Source: a virus. From it: a DNA stretch of 64,000 nt. The notes beneath the pieces are model-generated. The model was given only the letters and a program-made list of their open reading frames with translations, was not told the origin of the DNA and searched no databases. Position 1 is the first letter of the stretch. The number at the start of each line of letters is the position of its first letter. The translations under genes and the position numbers were made by a program. Shown here piece by piece: positions 25,455-34,405 of the stretch. The stretch spans positions 1 to 64,000 of the IMG/VR virus record IMGVR_UViG_3300009127_000250; one strand, written 5' to 3'.

Positions 25455-26036
25455 ATGAGCAATAAGTTATTCTGGTTTGACACCGAAACGACAGGCGTTG
25501 ATTGCAGGCAGAACTCTATGGTTCAGCTTGGCGCAATCATTGAAATTGACGGAGTAATTAAAGAAGAAATTGAATTTTTATTTCAGCCGCTGCCAGGACG
25601 GAAGATCGATCCGGTGGCACTGGAAATTAACCGGCGTACCGAAGCTGAATTGATGGAATTTCCGCATCCTTCCATTGGAATTACAGCTCTCAAAAAAAAA
25701 CTTAGCAAGTACGTCAATAAATTCGACAAAACCGATAAGTTTGTGCAGGTCGGATTTAACGTGATGTTCGACTGTGATTTCCTTAGACAGACATGGGTGG
25801 CAGCCGGAGATCGGTACGGGCCTGGAAGTTATATGTTTAACTGTCCGTGGGACGTCAGAACCGATGTGGCTAAATTGATCTGCCGGTCAGGTTTAAGGCT
25901 CAAAAACTACAAATTAGGAACGATTTGTAAGCATTTCGGCATTAAACTTGAAAAAGAACATGATGCTATTGCCGATGTTAGGGCCACACGTGAACTGGCG
26001 CTATTTGCTGAGGATCAACTAAGGAAGGCGGCATAA
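25455..26036 (+). CDS. DnaQ-like 3'-5' exonuclease
   Basis: 193 aa DEDDh exonuclease. Exo I FWFDTETTGVD, Exo II QVGFNVMFDCDFL, Exo III HDAIADVRATRE are all present. No polymerase is fused, so it may proofread in trans or trim single strands in repair. Ends with a one-base overlap with the next gene. Confidence 0.9.
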   Translation: MSNKLFWFDTETTGVDCRQNSMVQLGAIIEIDGVIKEEIEFLFQPLPGRKIDPVALEINRRTEAELMEFPHPSIGITALKKKLSKYVNKFDKTDKFVQVGFNVMFDCDFLRQTWVAAGDRYGPGSYMFNCPWDVRTDVAKLICRSGLRLKNYKLGTICKHFGIKLEKEHDAIADVRATRELALFAEDQLRKAA

Positions 26037-26299
26037 TGGAAAAAACATTTCAGGTCTATTTCCGAGATCCTGGTAAAGTTTCAATGTCTGTCTGGATCAA
26101 TGAATATTTAAGGCCGGCTGTTATAAATCTGATTTGGTATCGTAAAGATAATAAAGCAATTCCGATTTCCAATTTCCGGTTTTATAAACAGTTTAAAATG
26201 GATGAAGATGAACCTTATATTTTGATAATAATTTCTCAGCGAGTAAAGGTGGCTGAAATTTTAATACCGGAAAGAGAGATAAATTTAAATGAAAATTAA
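26036..26299 (+). CDS. Small phage protein, unknown
   Basis: 87 aa overlapping the exonuclease stop. Beta-rich; no motif recognised. Confidence 0.5.
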   Translation: MEKTFQVYFRDPGKVSMSVWINEYLRPAVINLIWYRKDNKAIPISNFRFYKQFKMDEDEPYILIIISQRVKVAEILIPEREINLNEN

Positions 26300-26567
26300 A
26301 ATTGGCGACATTGTTGAAAGTCAATTCGGCCAGGGGCCAATCGTTGCTATGTCAAAATCATGGTGTATCCATGAGGATGAAGCTGGCAACGAAGCTGCCG
26401 TTGAATGGGCTGACGTAAAGATTGTTCCCACTGTGGACATGGCTCAATCGGAAATAACCGAAATAGATTATATGCCGGAAGGCGAGGAGGCAGATAGTGA
26501 GCCGAGGTTTGAGACAGAAAGAAAAGAACCTGGTCAGACAGAGTTTGACCTATCTGAACAAACTTGA
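26289..26567 (+). CDS. Small acidic phage protein
   Basis: 92 aa. The N-terminal half (GDIVESQFGQGPIVAMSKSW) looks like a small beta-barrel; the tail is strongly acidic. Overlaps both neighbours. Confidence 0.5.
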   Translation: MKIKIGDIVESQFGQGPIVAMSKSWCIHEDEAGNEAAVEWADVKIVPTVDMAQSEITEIDYMPEGEEADSEPRFETERKEPGQTEFDLSEQT

Positions 26568-26889
26568 CCTAACTTTAATAGAAAAACGTCATGCGGGTCC
26601 GGGTAGAAAGGGTAAAGCTGATTTAACAGGATGTATGGCCGGCCTAAAGGTCGAACTTGAAGCTAAAGTTGGTGACAATAAGCTTTCACCCCTTCAAGAA
26701 GCCTGGATGCGAAAATGGCAACCAACAGGTGCGCTTTGTGCAGGATTTTGGACATTCAATGAACTGGTCTGGATTATCCAGAATTACGAATCATTCAAAG
26801 ATTCTGATAGCATTATTAACTTACCGCTGGATGATGAATGGCGGTTAATAAATCACGAAGCCATCAATGAAATGGATTTAGCTGCATAG
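26497..26889 (+). CDS. VRR-NUC-type nuclease
   Basis: 130 aa from GTG 26497, inside the end of the preceding gene in another frame. GKADLTGCMAG..VELEAKVGDNKLSPLQ carries the D...E-x-K core and the following Q of VRR-NUC (PD-(D/E)XK) nucleases, which cut branched DNA such as Holliday junctions. A likely phage resolvase. Confidence 0.75.
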   Translation: MSRGLRQKEKNLVRQSLTYLNKLDLTLIEKRHAGPGRKGKADLTGCMAGLKVELEAKVGDNKLSPLQEAWMRKWQPTGALCAGFWTFNELVWIIQNYESFKDSDSIINLPLDDEWRLINHEAINEMDLAA

Positions 26890-26918
26890 ACAATTTAAGG
26901 GGAGAAAGGGTAGGGGAT

Positions 26919-27143
26919 ATGTGTGAAGGTGTAGGGGAAATCAAAAACGTAAAGAGCATTTGTGAAACAAGAACACAGCTTTCTTTCGAGGCAGAGGTCT
27001 TATTAGATAATGACCATCTTTTGGATTATGTCAATAAGAATTTTTCGCATTGTTTAATGTGCGAAAAGCTGAAATTTGTTGAAGATTTTAAGGTTTATAA
27101 AGGCAGGATTGCAAGTGTTTGCACAGACTGTATAGATAAGTAA
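26919..27143 (+). CDS. Small zinc-binding protein
   Basis: 74 aa. CLMCEKLKFVEDFKVYKGR..VCTDC fits the short zinc-knuckle type common in phages. Unknown role. Confidence 0.6.
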   Translation: MCEGVGEIKNVKSICETRTQLSFEAEVLLDNDHLLDYVNKNFSHCLMCEKLKFVEDFKVYKGRIASVCTDCIDK

Positions 27144-27245
27144 AAGTTACAAAAATGTCACATATCACGGCTACACCGTCTCACTCGGAAACGCCCGTAG
27201 AAAATTGATAGTCAGTCGTGATTCAGGAAAAAGGAGCGAAGTGCT

Positions 27246-27752
27246 ATGTTCGGAGGAACAAACTTAGCAATTAAAATATTATTAAAAGCGATGGAGGTAC
27301 AAAGTATTATGAACGGAACAGATAATAGCAAGAACACAGTAGATTTCCTCGATATTCAGGATTCGGGGGACAGACAGGAATTCGACACGGGCTCTGTTCG
27401 AGATTCTCAGGTTGGCAAGGGTCGGTATGATTTAATTACGCCTTTTGCCATGAAGCGGCTGGCCGTGCATTATGAAGGCGGGGCTATAAAGTATGCTGTC
27501 CGTAATTGGGAAAAGGGTCAAAATATTATGCGCTATCTGGAGAGTGCCGAGAGGCACATCAATGACCTCAAAGCTGCCTTGCTACTTGGTGAAATGACCG
27601 AAGATCACGCTGCTGCGATCATCTGGAATATGTTCGGGTTCATCCATACCGAAGAAATGCTCAAATTAGGCCGTTTGCCTGCATCTTTGGACGACCGGCC
27701 GGTGCCATATCCAAATTACACCGAAGGCGGACCTCTGCCCGAAGCTGCTTAA
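27246..27752 (+). CDS. dATP/dGTP diphosphohydrolase-like protein
   Basis: 168 aa. KGRYDLITPFAMKRLAVHYEGG, YAVRNWEKGQ and the helical block with ESAERHINDL and EMTEDHAAAIIWNMF match the all-helical phage dATP/dGTP diphosphohydrolase-like family (MazG superfamily). It would trim purine dNTP pools. Two good ribosome-binding sites: AAGGAG for ATG 27246 and GGAGGT for ATG 27309. Confidence 0.7.
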   Translation: MFGGTNLAIKILLKAMEVQSIMNGTDNSKNTVDFLDIQDSGDRQEFDTGSVRDSQVGKGRYDLITPFAMKRLAVHYEGGAIKYAVRNWEKGQNIMRYLESAERHINDLKAALLLGEMTEDHAAAIIWNMFGFIHTEEMLKLGRLPASLDDRPVPYPNYTEGGPLPEAA

Positions 27753-27761
27753 TCTACCCTG

Positions 27762-27847
27762 GGGGGAACAGGGTCGGGGGCGCTGCTCAAAAATTTTTCG
27801 CACTTCGTCCACCGGACAGGCATGCCTGTTCCCTGTTCCCCGTTTTT
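27762..27847 (+). terminator. Long-loop terminator-like hairpin
   Basis: GGGGAACAGGG/CCCTGTTCCCC (27763-27773 with 27831-27841) followed by GTTTTTA. The 57-base loop is long for an intrinsic terminator but the arm match is perfect. The remaining bases to 28076 hold no evident gene. Confidence 0.5.
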
Positions 27848-28076
27848 AGACCTCATTTCAAATTTCTCATACGCTGCCTTTTCTAAAGGGGAATATAGGG
27901 TAAAGGGGCCAACCCGCGTCCCCGTTTTAGATGCAAAGACAAATTCGCATCTAAAGTCGCAGCACTTCAAGGACACCCACCCCCCACCCTAAACGGATCC
28001 TTTCCGATTTAATATATTAAAAACAATTTTTTGTTGTTCTTTCGTAGGTTTCAACCTTCGCAGAAAGGGGGTTTTT

Positions 28077-28292
28077 ATGCTCGAACTCAGGGTTGAATAC
28101 ACTACTCCCACCGGTCGAACGTATCATGAGCCGGTGGCAGGGTACACCGAGGCTTTGCGGTTTATTGATGAAATTGCGAAGTCCGGTAAATGTTCGGCGG
28201 AACTGCAAGTATGGATGGGGAGATGGCTACCAACCGGAGAGGTTACGTCGCAAGCTCTGAGAAAATGGAATAACAGAGCTTGCGTGCATTAG
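28077..28292 (+). CDS. Small phage protein, unknown
   Basis: 71 aa after AAAGGGGG. Begins LELRVEYTTPTGRTYHEP; mixed fold, unknown function. Confidence 0.55.
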   Translation: MLELRVEYTTPTGRTYHEPVAGYTEALRFIDEIAKSGKCSAELQVWMGRWLPTGEVTSQALRKWNNRACVH

Positions 28293-28372
28293 CCCTGTTC
28301 ATAGTTCAGTTCGCCGGACTCATTATCAGCATGGTCGTAACGTTTTGTTTTTTCGCCTGGCTATGCTTGTAA
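28280..28372 (+). CDS. Possible 30-aa membrane peptide
   Basis: TTG start overlapping the previous gene; one hydrophobic stretch (ALALFIVQFAGLIISMVVT). Weak support. Confidence 0.3.
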   Translation: MRALALFIVQFAGLIISMVVTFCFFAWLCL

Positions 28373-28429
28373 AAATATTTTTGGTTGTTTTTGAAGTAAT
28401 TTTAACCCTTAACGAAAGGAGTCAACATT

Positions 28430-28885
28430 ATGCTGAACTCAGTTACCTTGATTGGAAACCTCGGACGTGATGCCGAACTCCGGTACACTCCGAGCGGTGT
28501 GGCAGTTGCCAACCTGAGTGTTGCTACTTCCGAACGCTGGAAGGACAAGGAGTCCGGCGAAGCTCGGGAGCGCACCGAATGGCACCGCATCGTAGCATGG
28601 AGCAAGCTGGCAGAGATTGCCGGCGAACTCTACACCAAGGGCAAGCAGATCCTTGTTGAAGGCACCCTGCAAACCCGTAAGTGGACGGATGATAATGATA
28701 TCGTCCGTTACACCACCGAAATTCGCGCCACTCGCCTGCGTCTTCTTGGCCCCGCACCCGCCGGAGCCGGTCAAAACGCTCCCGTCCCCTCGGATGCTGA
28801 CGCTCCGCCCGCAGTAGCTGCCGCCGCCGCTCAAAGCACCGAGCAGCCTGCACCTGTCCGTGTGGAAGACGACATTCCGTTCTAA
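28430..28885 (+). CDS. ssb: Single-stranded DNA-binding protein
   Basis: 151 aa. OB fold from [20 protein letters not shown] to about residue 105, a Pro/Ala linker and the acidic tip EDDIPF that recruits replication partners in bacterial SSBs. Strong ribosome-binding site GAAAGGAG. Phage-carried. Confidence 0.96.
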   Translation: MLNSVTLIGNLGRDAELRYTPSGVAVANLSVATSERWKDKESGEARERTEWHRIVAWSKLAEIAGELYTKGKQILVEGTLQTRKWTDDNDIVRYTTEIRATRLRLLGPAPAGAGQNAPVPSDADAPPAVAAAAAQSTEQPAPVRVEDDIPF

Positions 28886-28973
28886 ACCTGAAACGGGGGC
28901 GCGAAGCCCCCAAAAACTATTGTCAATTGTATTTCCTAAAATTTTTAACTTTCTCGAAAGGAGAACACTAATC

Positions 28974-29309
28974 ATGAATCGTTTACTCAAACTGTCCCTT
29001 TTCGCAGCAATGTTCGCTTTGGTACTGAGCGTTGGCGTGGCTTACGCTGGAGACCTCAAACTGGAAGGCGTTACCGTCGATTCCGCCGTCACCAAGATCG
29101 ACAAAAACGGTGCCGAGTACGTCCGGATCATTTTCACGGAACAACGTTCCATTGACGGAATCAAATACCCCGCCGGAACCCCGCTGATGGCCTTTGGTAA
29201 CCATGCCGAGGTTGCCAAGTCCCTCAAACCCGGCGACAAAATCAACGTGATCGCTGACAGGACGGAATATAACGGCAGAGTCTCGTACAATATCCGTACT
29301 TTCTTCTAA
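28974..29309 (+). CDS. Secreted small OB-fold-like protein
   Basis: 111 aa from ATG 28974 with GAAAGGAG. An N-terminal signal peptide (LLKLSLFAAMFALVLSVGVAYA, split here as a Lys/Leu-rich hydrophobic core) with likely cleavage after AYA. The mature part is beta-rich. A periplasmic prophage protein; possible lysogenic-conversion factor. Confidence 0.65.
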   Translation: MNRLLKLSLFAAMFALVLSVGVAYAGDLKLEGVTVDSAVTKIDKNGAEYVRIIFTEQRSIDGIKYPAGTPLMAFGNHAEVAKSLKPGDKINVIADRTEYNGRVSYNIRTFF

Positions 29310-29329
29310 GTCGCCTGCATCACCGACCG

Positions 29330-29378
29330 ATGGACAGGTCGCCGCCTCCAAAAATAATGAGCGGCCTGTCCATTTTTT
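29330..29378 (+). terminator. Intrinsic terminator
   Basis: ATGGACAGGTCGC/GCGGCCTGTCCAT (29330-29342 with 29361-29373), then a run of six T. Ends the ssb operon. Confidence 0.85.
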
Positions 29379-29402
29379 GTTATCTAAAATCAGGAGCATA
29401 TT

Positions 29403-29759
29403 ATGGAAAACAAAGTTGAAATCATGCTATTATCCGTGGTCTTGGTGTTTATGATCATGATCGGATGGTACTCCAAGCTGTCATTCGAGAAAAGTCTGAA
29501 TCTAAGACCGGATCAGCTTAAACATATTCAGCACCATTGGATAAATCACGATTCACGGCTTGTCACGGTTTTGATTGATGAAACTTTAGCCACCGGCACA
29601 GACGGAGCCTGTGAAACCGCCGCTCAAATATTCCATGCCATCACTTCGCAGGGATACCGGCTCCATGTTCTGTCGCCTAACGGCTTCGTGCCTTCGGACA
29701 TGAACCCGATGGATGCCCAATGGACGGCTCAACTCGTAAATTTGGAGCTTAAATATTGA
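29403..29759 (+). CDS. Membrane-anchored small protein
   Basis: 118 aa after AGGAGCA. One N-terminal membrane segment (MLLSVVLVFMIMIGWY), then a soluble domain. It could be a spanin-type or accessory protein, but no lysis genes are nearby. The stop overlaps the next TTG start. Confidence 0.55.
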   Translation: MENKVEIMLLSVVLVFMIMIGWYSKLSFEKSLNLRPDQLKHIQHHWINHDSRLVTVLIDETLATGTDGACETAAQIFHAITSQGYRLHVLSPNGFVPSDMNPMDAQWTAQLVNLELKY

Positions 29760-30304
29760 TCGGCCGGTCTAAAAACTGGCTGAAATACGTGGCCTTGATT
29801 TTATCTATCATGGGATTGGTCACATTCAGCCTCTTTATACTTGAAGAAAGCTTCCAAACCGTCATGTTCGGCACTTGGCCGGCCCAGGACGCCCAAAGGT
29901 GGGACATAGTTTACGATGGATGCAAGATGATGAAGCGAATCACTGGCACCATGAAGGTCGTAAACTACACTTTAGGCTGGATTCAGCCAATTGCCTTTAT
30001 ATCATACCAATCTTACGCCGAATCCGGCGATTATTACACCAGGGCTCTAAGAGCCAAGGTGCTTGCTCATTCGCCAAAGCAATTTGAGGGTGAGGAAATC
30101 ACCCTTACCTTCCGATATAATGAACTCAAGGCAATGCCAGACGGCTCCATATTGCTTATTAACGGAAAAAAGGGAATCCGAGTATGGACAAAACCCGAAA
30201 AATCCGTTGTAAGTGCCTCTGGGATTCTGACAAGGCATAAAAATCTGTTCATTATAGACAATCGGAAGGAAAATGGGCGCAATCCCGCCCGCCAAGTCCG
30301 GTAA
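29756..30304 (+). CDS. Membrane protein, unknown
   Basis: 182 aa from TTG 29756 (TTGA overlap). N-terminal hydrophobic segment (YVALILSIMGLVTFSLFIL) then a soluble beta-rich region. Unknown; coupled to the preceding gene. Confidence 0.5.
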   Translation: MIGRSKNWLKYVALILSIMGLVTFSLFILEESFQTVMFGTWPAQDAQRWDIVYDGCKMMKRITGTMKVVNYTLGWIQPIAFISYQSYAESGDYYTRALRAKVLAHSPKQFEGEEITLTFRYNELKAMPDGSILLINGKKGIRVWTKPEKSVVSASGILTRHKNLFIIDNRKENGRNPARQVR

Positions 30305-30557
30305 GAGTCCGGTTCAATCGGGATCATTGAGCAGAGCTTGGCTTCCACTATAACAATTTGGCCTATATGTTGCCGAGAGTGTGACACATAGGACTTCGTG
30401 AGGGGATTGCGGTGGCACCGGTATCGCCTCATGTATAAGTAGCAAGGCCAGCCACCTTGTTCCAAAACCGCCCAGCCCCTTTCGCTGTCGTGGCGGCATA
30501 TAAGTCCGGGTTAAACAGCATAAATTAAGCCCCTTCTCTCTAAGTTGGGGCTTTTTT
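30305..30557 (+). ncRNA. Structured RNA candidate ending in a terminator
   Basis: No good reading frame. Internal hairpins include CCGCC/GGCGG and CGGTGGCACCG. It ends with a clear intrinsic terminator, AAGCCCC/GGGGCTT plus seven T (about 30529-30557). It may be a small RNA cotranscribed with or released from the preceding genes. Confidence 0.45.
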
Positions 30558-30558
30558 T

Positions 30559-31090
30559 ATGTTAGATTAGTGCGATCCCCTCCGGGTCGGTTGTCTTCCA
30601 GGCTCGCTGTTCGCTCGGTCCCAAGGGACTACACCTTCCAGCCCCCCTATCGCCTGACGCCCTCCGGTTGTCAAAAGGAACGCCGCAAGCGGCTTCTTTT
30701 CGCCCATTTCTGTAAGGCTTGGATTCGCGGAAGCTCTAAAAATCAAAATCAGACGAAAAAGATTTAAAGGAAACATCTGATTTTTATTTTATAGAGCTTC
30801 TTACGCGCCAAGCCTAACATAAATCGGCGACTCCTTGACAGATGCGGAGAGCATCCAAAAAAAGATTTTTGTTGTTCTTGGAGAAATCGCTCAGAACCTG
30901 TCAAGACCTGTTTGATCGGGAGTTTTTGGGCAAACTTTCAGGACGATAGAACTTTGAAAGTTTACCAAAAAACGAACGTTCCGACCAAACAGCGAGTCAG
31001 CAAAGCCCACGCCAGCAAGCTGTCATGTACTTTGCATGAGTCTTGACAGAACCCTCACGATTTCCCTTGGTGGAACCAAAAACTTTTTTT
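30559..31090 (+). ncRNA. Large ornate structured RNA candidate (about 530 nt)
   Basis: A domain closed by ATGTTAG/CTAACAT (30559-30565 with 30813-30819) contains the long arm AGGCTTGG/CCAAGCCT, GAAGCTCTA/TAGAGCTTC (about 30730 with 30792) and ATCAGA/TCTGAT. A second arm is CTTGACAG/CTGTCAAG (30833 with 30898). A third is a 30-bp interrupted helix around AAACTTTCA/TGAAAGTTT (30931 with 30954). It ends with TTGGTGGAACCAA and a T-rich run (31067-31090). Size and style recall the phage large RNAs ROOL and GOLLD; class not proven. Confidence 0.6.
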
Positions 31091-31166
31091 ATTTTATTTG
31101 GCTGATTATAGTTTCCGCTTTTTGAAAAAAGCTTGGCAAAAACTTTAAGATTATAAGGGGGCTCTT

Positions 31167-31505
31167 ATGGTTATCGTCCACAATTATCGAAACGAGATTC
31201 CAAGTATTATGTGTGATTCTGATACTTGGGCTGAAACTGGAATTATGCAGTCTAAAGGAGCAATTCTCGGCAATCCGTTTTATAAAGAACCGAGAAATCA
31301 GGCTGTTAAGAAGTTTCGGTCTTATTTATGGGCTGAAATGCAAAAAATGGACAGTCTGATTAGGTTGGAACTCTACAGGCTTGCTGGAGAAATTAAAAAT
31401 GGAAAAACAGTGATTTTAACATGTTGCTGCGCTCCGAAAGCCTGTCATGGAGATGTTATTAAAAACGCTATCGAATGGATTAATTCCGAAAGGAGCGTAT
31501 CATGA
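31167..31505 (+). CDS. DUF4326 protein
   Basis: 112 aa. ILGNPFYKEP and the C-terminal TVILTCCCAPKACHGDVI are the DUF4326 hallmarks (N-P-F and the Cys/His motif). The family is unassigned biochemically but often sits beside NADAR genes in phages, as here. The stop overlaps the next start by four bases. Confidence 0.85.
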   Translation: MVIVHNYRNEIPSIMCDSDTWAETGIMQSKGAILGNPFYKEPRNQAVKKFRSYLWAEMQKMDSLIRLELYRLAGEIKNGKTVILTCCCAPKACHGDVIKNAIEWINSERSVS

Positions 31506-31936
31506 ATAAATCAGGACGTAATTGGTTTAGTAATTTTTTGCCATTTGAAGAATCGTTAAAGTACCAAGGACTTTTCTTTGTAACGCCTGAACATTTCTAC
31601 CAGGCTATGAAAAGCAAGGACTTTAACGACCGGCATCACGTTAGCCTGGCACGAACACCTGGTCAAGCAAAGCGCCGAGGCAGGTCAATCAAGCTTCGCT
31701 CCGATTGGGAGCAAATTAAACAAGACGTTATGGAATATGCTTTGCGTTATAAGTTCCAAGCATCAACATGGCGCAAAAAATTGCTCGCTACCGGCAATGA
31801 TGAAATAATCGAATGGAATTATTGGCATGATAATATTTGGGGCAATTGCACCTGCAACAAATGCCAAAATATTAAAGGCCAGAATTTGCTTGGAAAGTTG
31901 CTTATGAAAATTCGGGCAGAATTAAATAAATCTTAA
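31502..31936 (+). CDS. NADAR/YbiA-type N-glycosidase
   Basis: 144 aa. WFSNFLPFEESL, TPEHFYQAMKSKDF and ARTPGQAKRRGRSIKLRSDWE match the NADAR fold. Family members hydrolyse ADP-ribosyl or ribosyl-phosphate N-glycosidic bonds; some remove ADP-ribose from guanine and so reverse DarT-type DNA ADP-ribosylation. An insertion NCTCNKCQN near the end may bind metal. Coupled to DUF4326. Confidence 0.85.
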   Translation: MNKSGRNWFSNFLPFEESLKYQGLFFVTPEHFYQAMKSKDFNDRHHVSLARTPGQAKRRGRSIKLRSDWEQIKQDVMEYALRYKFQASTWRKKLLATGNDEIIEWNYWHDNIWGNCTCNKCQNIKGQNLLGKLLMKIRAELNKS

Positions 31937-31955
31937 ATTGTTCTTAAATTAAAAC

Positions 31956-31990
31956 GCCCGTGGGCAACGCCGCAAACGAAACCCACGGGC
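31956..31990 (+). terminator. Strong hairpin before the 32026 gene
   Basis: GCCCGTGGG/CCCACGGGC (31956-31964 with 31982-31990), without a T-run. Could be a processing or translational-control hairpin more than a true terminator. Confidence 0.45.
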
Positions 31991-32025
31991 AAATTGCAAC
32001 TCTCTCTGGTGAAAGGAGCAATATC

Positions 32026-33618
32026 ATGCGTAATACTGCAAAATCAATTTGGCGTCAAGCGTGGATCGATAAACACATTGCTATTCACACATCAGTCAAG
32101 TCTCATCTACCCGGCTGGCCAACTCCTAAAGAAATTCACTTCACCCAACCCAAATCTGAACTTGTCGAAAACATCGTCACCCATGAACGTGACGTTGACG
32201 TGTTCACCCACGATAATCGCTCTATGGATATCGTGGCCTTCTTGCCGCCTACGGAATACATCATTACAAGGTACAGCCCCGAAGGTAAAATCTGCGGTGT
32301 TGTCAAAGAACACACCGACGATCAGTACCAGCAGATTGCCGATGATCTGGCTGACCGGCCAGTTTACGATTTTGGCGAATGCTGGACAGCCGTTGGCGCT
32401 CACGTTACCGAAATGACCGGCCTTGATCGTATGATCTTCGAAGACGGCCACAACGGATCCGGCAAAGTCCAACGTCAAGGCATGAATATACCAATCGTTT
32501 CCAAGTGGCGCCGACCCGACTGGCTGCATTATAAATTCAAGGGCGCTGGCCTTGAAGTTACATTCGACCAGGCCGAAGATCTGATAGATTTTTGGAATAT
32601 CATCGATCCCGACTGTAGAATCTGGACGGATTTCTTCGTATGGACAGTCAAAGGCGGCATAGAACAAGCCCTTGACTACTTCGAAAATCTGGCCGGCTCA
32701 TTGGTTGATGATGAAGTCTGCATCAACGATAAGCCTATGAACAACGGTTCGCCCCACCAGGAAATAGGCGAAGGCGACTACGAGCAGGCCATGATCGCTG
32801 ATATCATAGAATCAGGCTCCATCGAAGATATCGGCACTTTCAAAACCTTCGATGAACTGGCTGATGCTTGGGACGCGTTGTTCGTTGACCACGAAGAATA
32901 CGCCGGAGAAAACTATCTTGATCACGAAATTGACGAAATCTTCGGTAAATTCACCTATGAAACAGAGTGCGGCCAACTTCGCCTTGATCGTGGGTTTGGT
33001 ACGCCGGATACGTTCAGGTACAACGTCATCAATGACGACCTGTACTGGCCTCAACATACACCGGCTGTTCTTGATGATGGTACACGCACATATCCCAAGC
33101 TCTGGTGGGCTTGGGGTTGTCCACGCTACGCCAAGATACGCCGCTTCATCGAGAATGCGAACCTTGCCCAGATAAACGCCATCCGTCGCAAAGCACATAA
33201 CAACTGTGACTGGATGAACTACTACCAACGCTCTATATTCTGGGGCGTTACCAAGCAACGCAAAAGCTACCTTGAAGGATGCAAGGCGATCTACGTACAA
33301 ACGTTGCTTGATAGTATTACGGCAGTTGAGAAACGCTCTCTGACCATGATGCGTAACACTAAAAGCATCAAGCAGGCTAAGTTCTATTGGTACTTGATCT
33401 ACTCAAACACAAAGAACCTTGGCCGCCCACGGTTTGTCGAGTACGTGCTCAAGCCTGAATTGAACAAACGTCAGCAGATGCTTGAAAAACTGCCGGACAT
33501 GACGCCGCCTGAACCGGAAATGCTCTTTGATAGCTACGATGATGCGTTCTACCATGAACACACTTACGAGGAGTTCGACGACTGGACGGTGCATGTGCCC
33601 AACGAACAAGTAATTTAG
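32026..33618 (+). CDS. Large phage protein of unknown function
   Basis: 530 aa from ATG 32026 with GAAAGGAG; a longer frame would start inside the hairpin. Acidic, Asp/Glu- and Trp-rich; no signal peptide, membrane segment or nucleotide-binding motif seen. Ends in a strong terminator, so it is the last gene of its operon. Could be a host take-over or virion-associated protein. Confidence 0.7.
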   Translation: MRNTAKSIWRQAWIDKHIAIHTSVKSHLPGWPTPKEIHFTQPKSELVENIVTHERDVDVFTHDNRSMDIVAFLPPTEYIITRYSPEGKICGVVKEHTDDQYQQIADDLADRPVYDFGECWTAVGAHVTEMTGLDRMIFEDGHNGSGKVQRQGMNIPIVSKWRRPDWLHYKFKGAGLEVTFDQAEDLIDFWNIIDPDCRIWTDFFVWTVKGGIEQALDYFENLAGSLVDDEVCINDKPMNNGSPHQEIGEGDYEQAMIADIIESGSIEDIGTFKTFDELADAWDALFVDHEEYAGENYLDHEIDEIFGKFTYETECGQLRLDRGFGTPDTFRYNVINDDLYWPQHTPAVLDDGTRTYPKLWWAWGCPRYAKIRRFIENANLAQINAIRRKAHNNCDWMNYYQRSIFWGVTKQRKSYLEGCKAIYVQTLLDSITAVEKRSLTMMRNTKSIKQAKFYWYLIYSNTKNLGRPRFVEYVLKPELNKRQQMLEKLPDMTPPEPEMLFDSYDDAFYHEHTYEEFDDWTVHVPNEQVI

Positions 33619-33626
33619 TTACCAGG

Positions 33627-33655
33627 CCGGGACTCTACGGAGTCTCGGTCTTTTT
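33627..33655 (+). terminator. Intrinsic terminator
   Basis: CCGGGACTC/GAGTCTCGG (33627-33635 with 33640-33648) and TCTTTTT. Ends the 31-33.6 kb operon. Confidence 0.9.
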
Positions 33656-33810
33656 CGCATTGATAAGGATGAACATCATGTTCATACTCAGGCCAATCTT
33701 ATGTGCAACGCATAGGTAGGCAGGAAGGGAAGGTATGTAGGCTGATTACATAGAGGTAGGACAGGTTGGACTTGTCTCTAAAATTTTACGAATTTCCGCA
33801 TTTTTATTTT

Positions 33811-34239
33811 TCAAATCGGACCTTTTAATTCCGGACATTTATCAATATTATTTTGTACCCAATCCATAATAACAGGGCTGATTCTTTTTAACCACCTATC
33901 AGTCTTATAATAACTAACAACCAAAGTCCCCTGATCTCCGTCATTTCTAATTTGAACAACGAATAATTCGCAAAAATCTGAGGAAACGGTAATATGTCCT
34001 TCTTTAATGTCTGGATAGAGGTTTCCGTCTACGTAGCTACCCGGGCGCAGCATTGGAATTGCTGATCGAGCAAAGCAATTTACGGTTTTTTCCAGCAGGT
34101 CACGATAAACGTTCTGGTAGTCTCCGGCCACTTTGAATTTACTAATATTGGGATTAGCGGAGCTTTGTTTTAATGTGCTGCTGCCGCATCCAGCTAAAAT
34201 TAACATCAACATAATTATTATAGTAGTAATTTTCCGCAT
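33811..34239 (-). CDS. Lipoprotein, minus-strand moron gene
   Basis: 142 aa from ATG 34239 (GGAGG upstream). Signal sequence ending in the lipobox LILAGCGSS. Lone gene opposite to its neighbours and bounded by a terminator on one side, the layout of a lysogenically expressed cargo gene such as a superinfection-exclusion lipoprotein. No family recognised. Confidence 0.75.
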   Translation of the reverse strand: MRKITTIIIMLMLILAGCGSSTLKQSSANPNISKFKVAGDYQNVYRDLLEKTVNCFARSAIPMLRPGSYVDGNLYPDIKEGHITVSSDFCELFVVQIRNDGDQGTLVVSYYKTDRWLKRISPVIMDWVQNNIDKCPELKGPI

Positions 34240-34365
34240 AAAATTCCTCCAAAGAATATTTTTATAAAAACCGATCATAAAAGTTATTAAGATGTCAAGG
34301 GAATTTTAAAAAATATTATAAAATTGTTATGAATATGAAAATAACACTTGCTTTTTTATAATTAT

Positions 34366-34384
34366 TTGTTACTAATAGTAAGAA
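34366..34384. promoter_or_regulatory. Prophage operator upstream of the tas locus
   Basis: TTGTTACTAATAGTAAGAA, one base from the perfect palindrome, immediately before the ribosome-binding site of the 34406 gene. Confidence 0.7.
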
Positions 34385-34405
34385 TTACAAAAAGGAGATA
34401 TCTAA

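Noticed and set aside
30263-30340. tRNA gene
   Set aside because: A T-arm-like GGTTCAATC and an anticodon-stem-like hairpin exist, but no acceptor stem pairs and the 5' half overlaps a coding sequence.
30991-30999. Additional TIGR repeat (AGCGAGTCA)
   Set aside because: The 9-mer is exact but no second-type repeat is found 18 bases on either side. Taken as chance within the large RNA.
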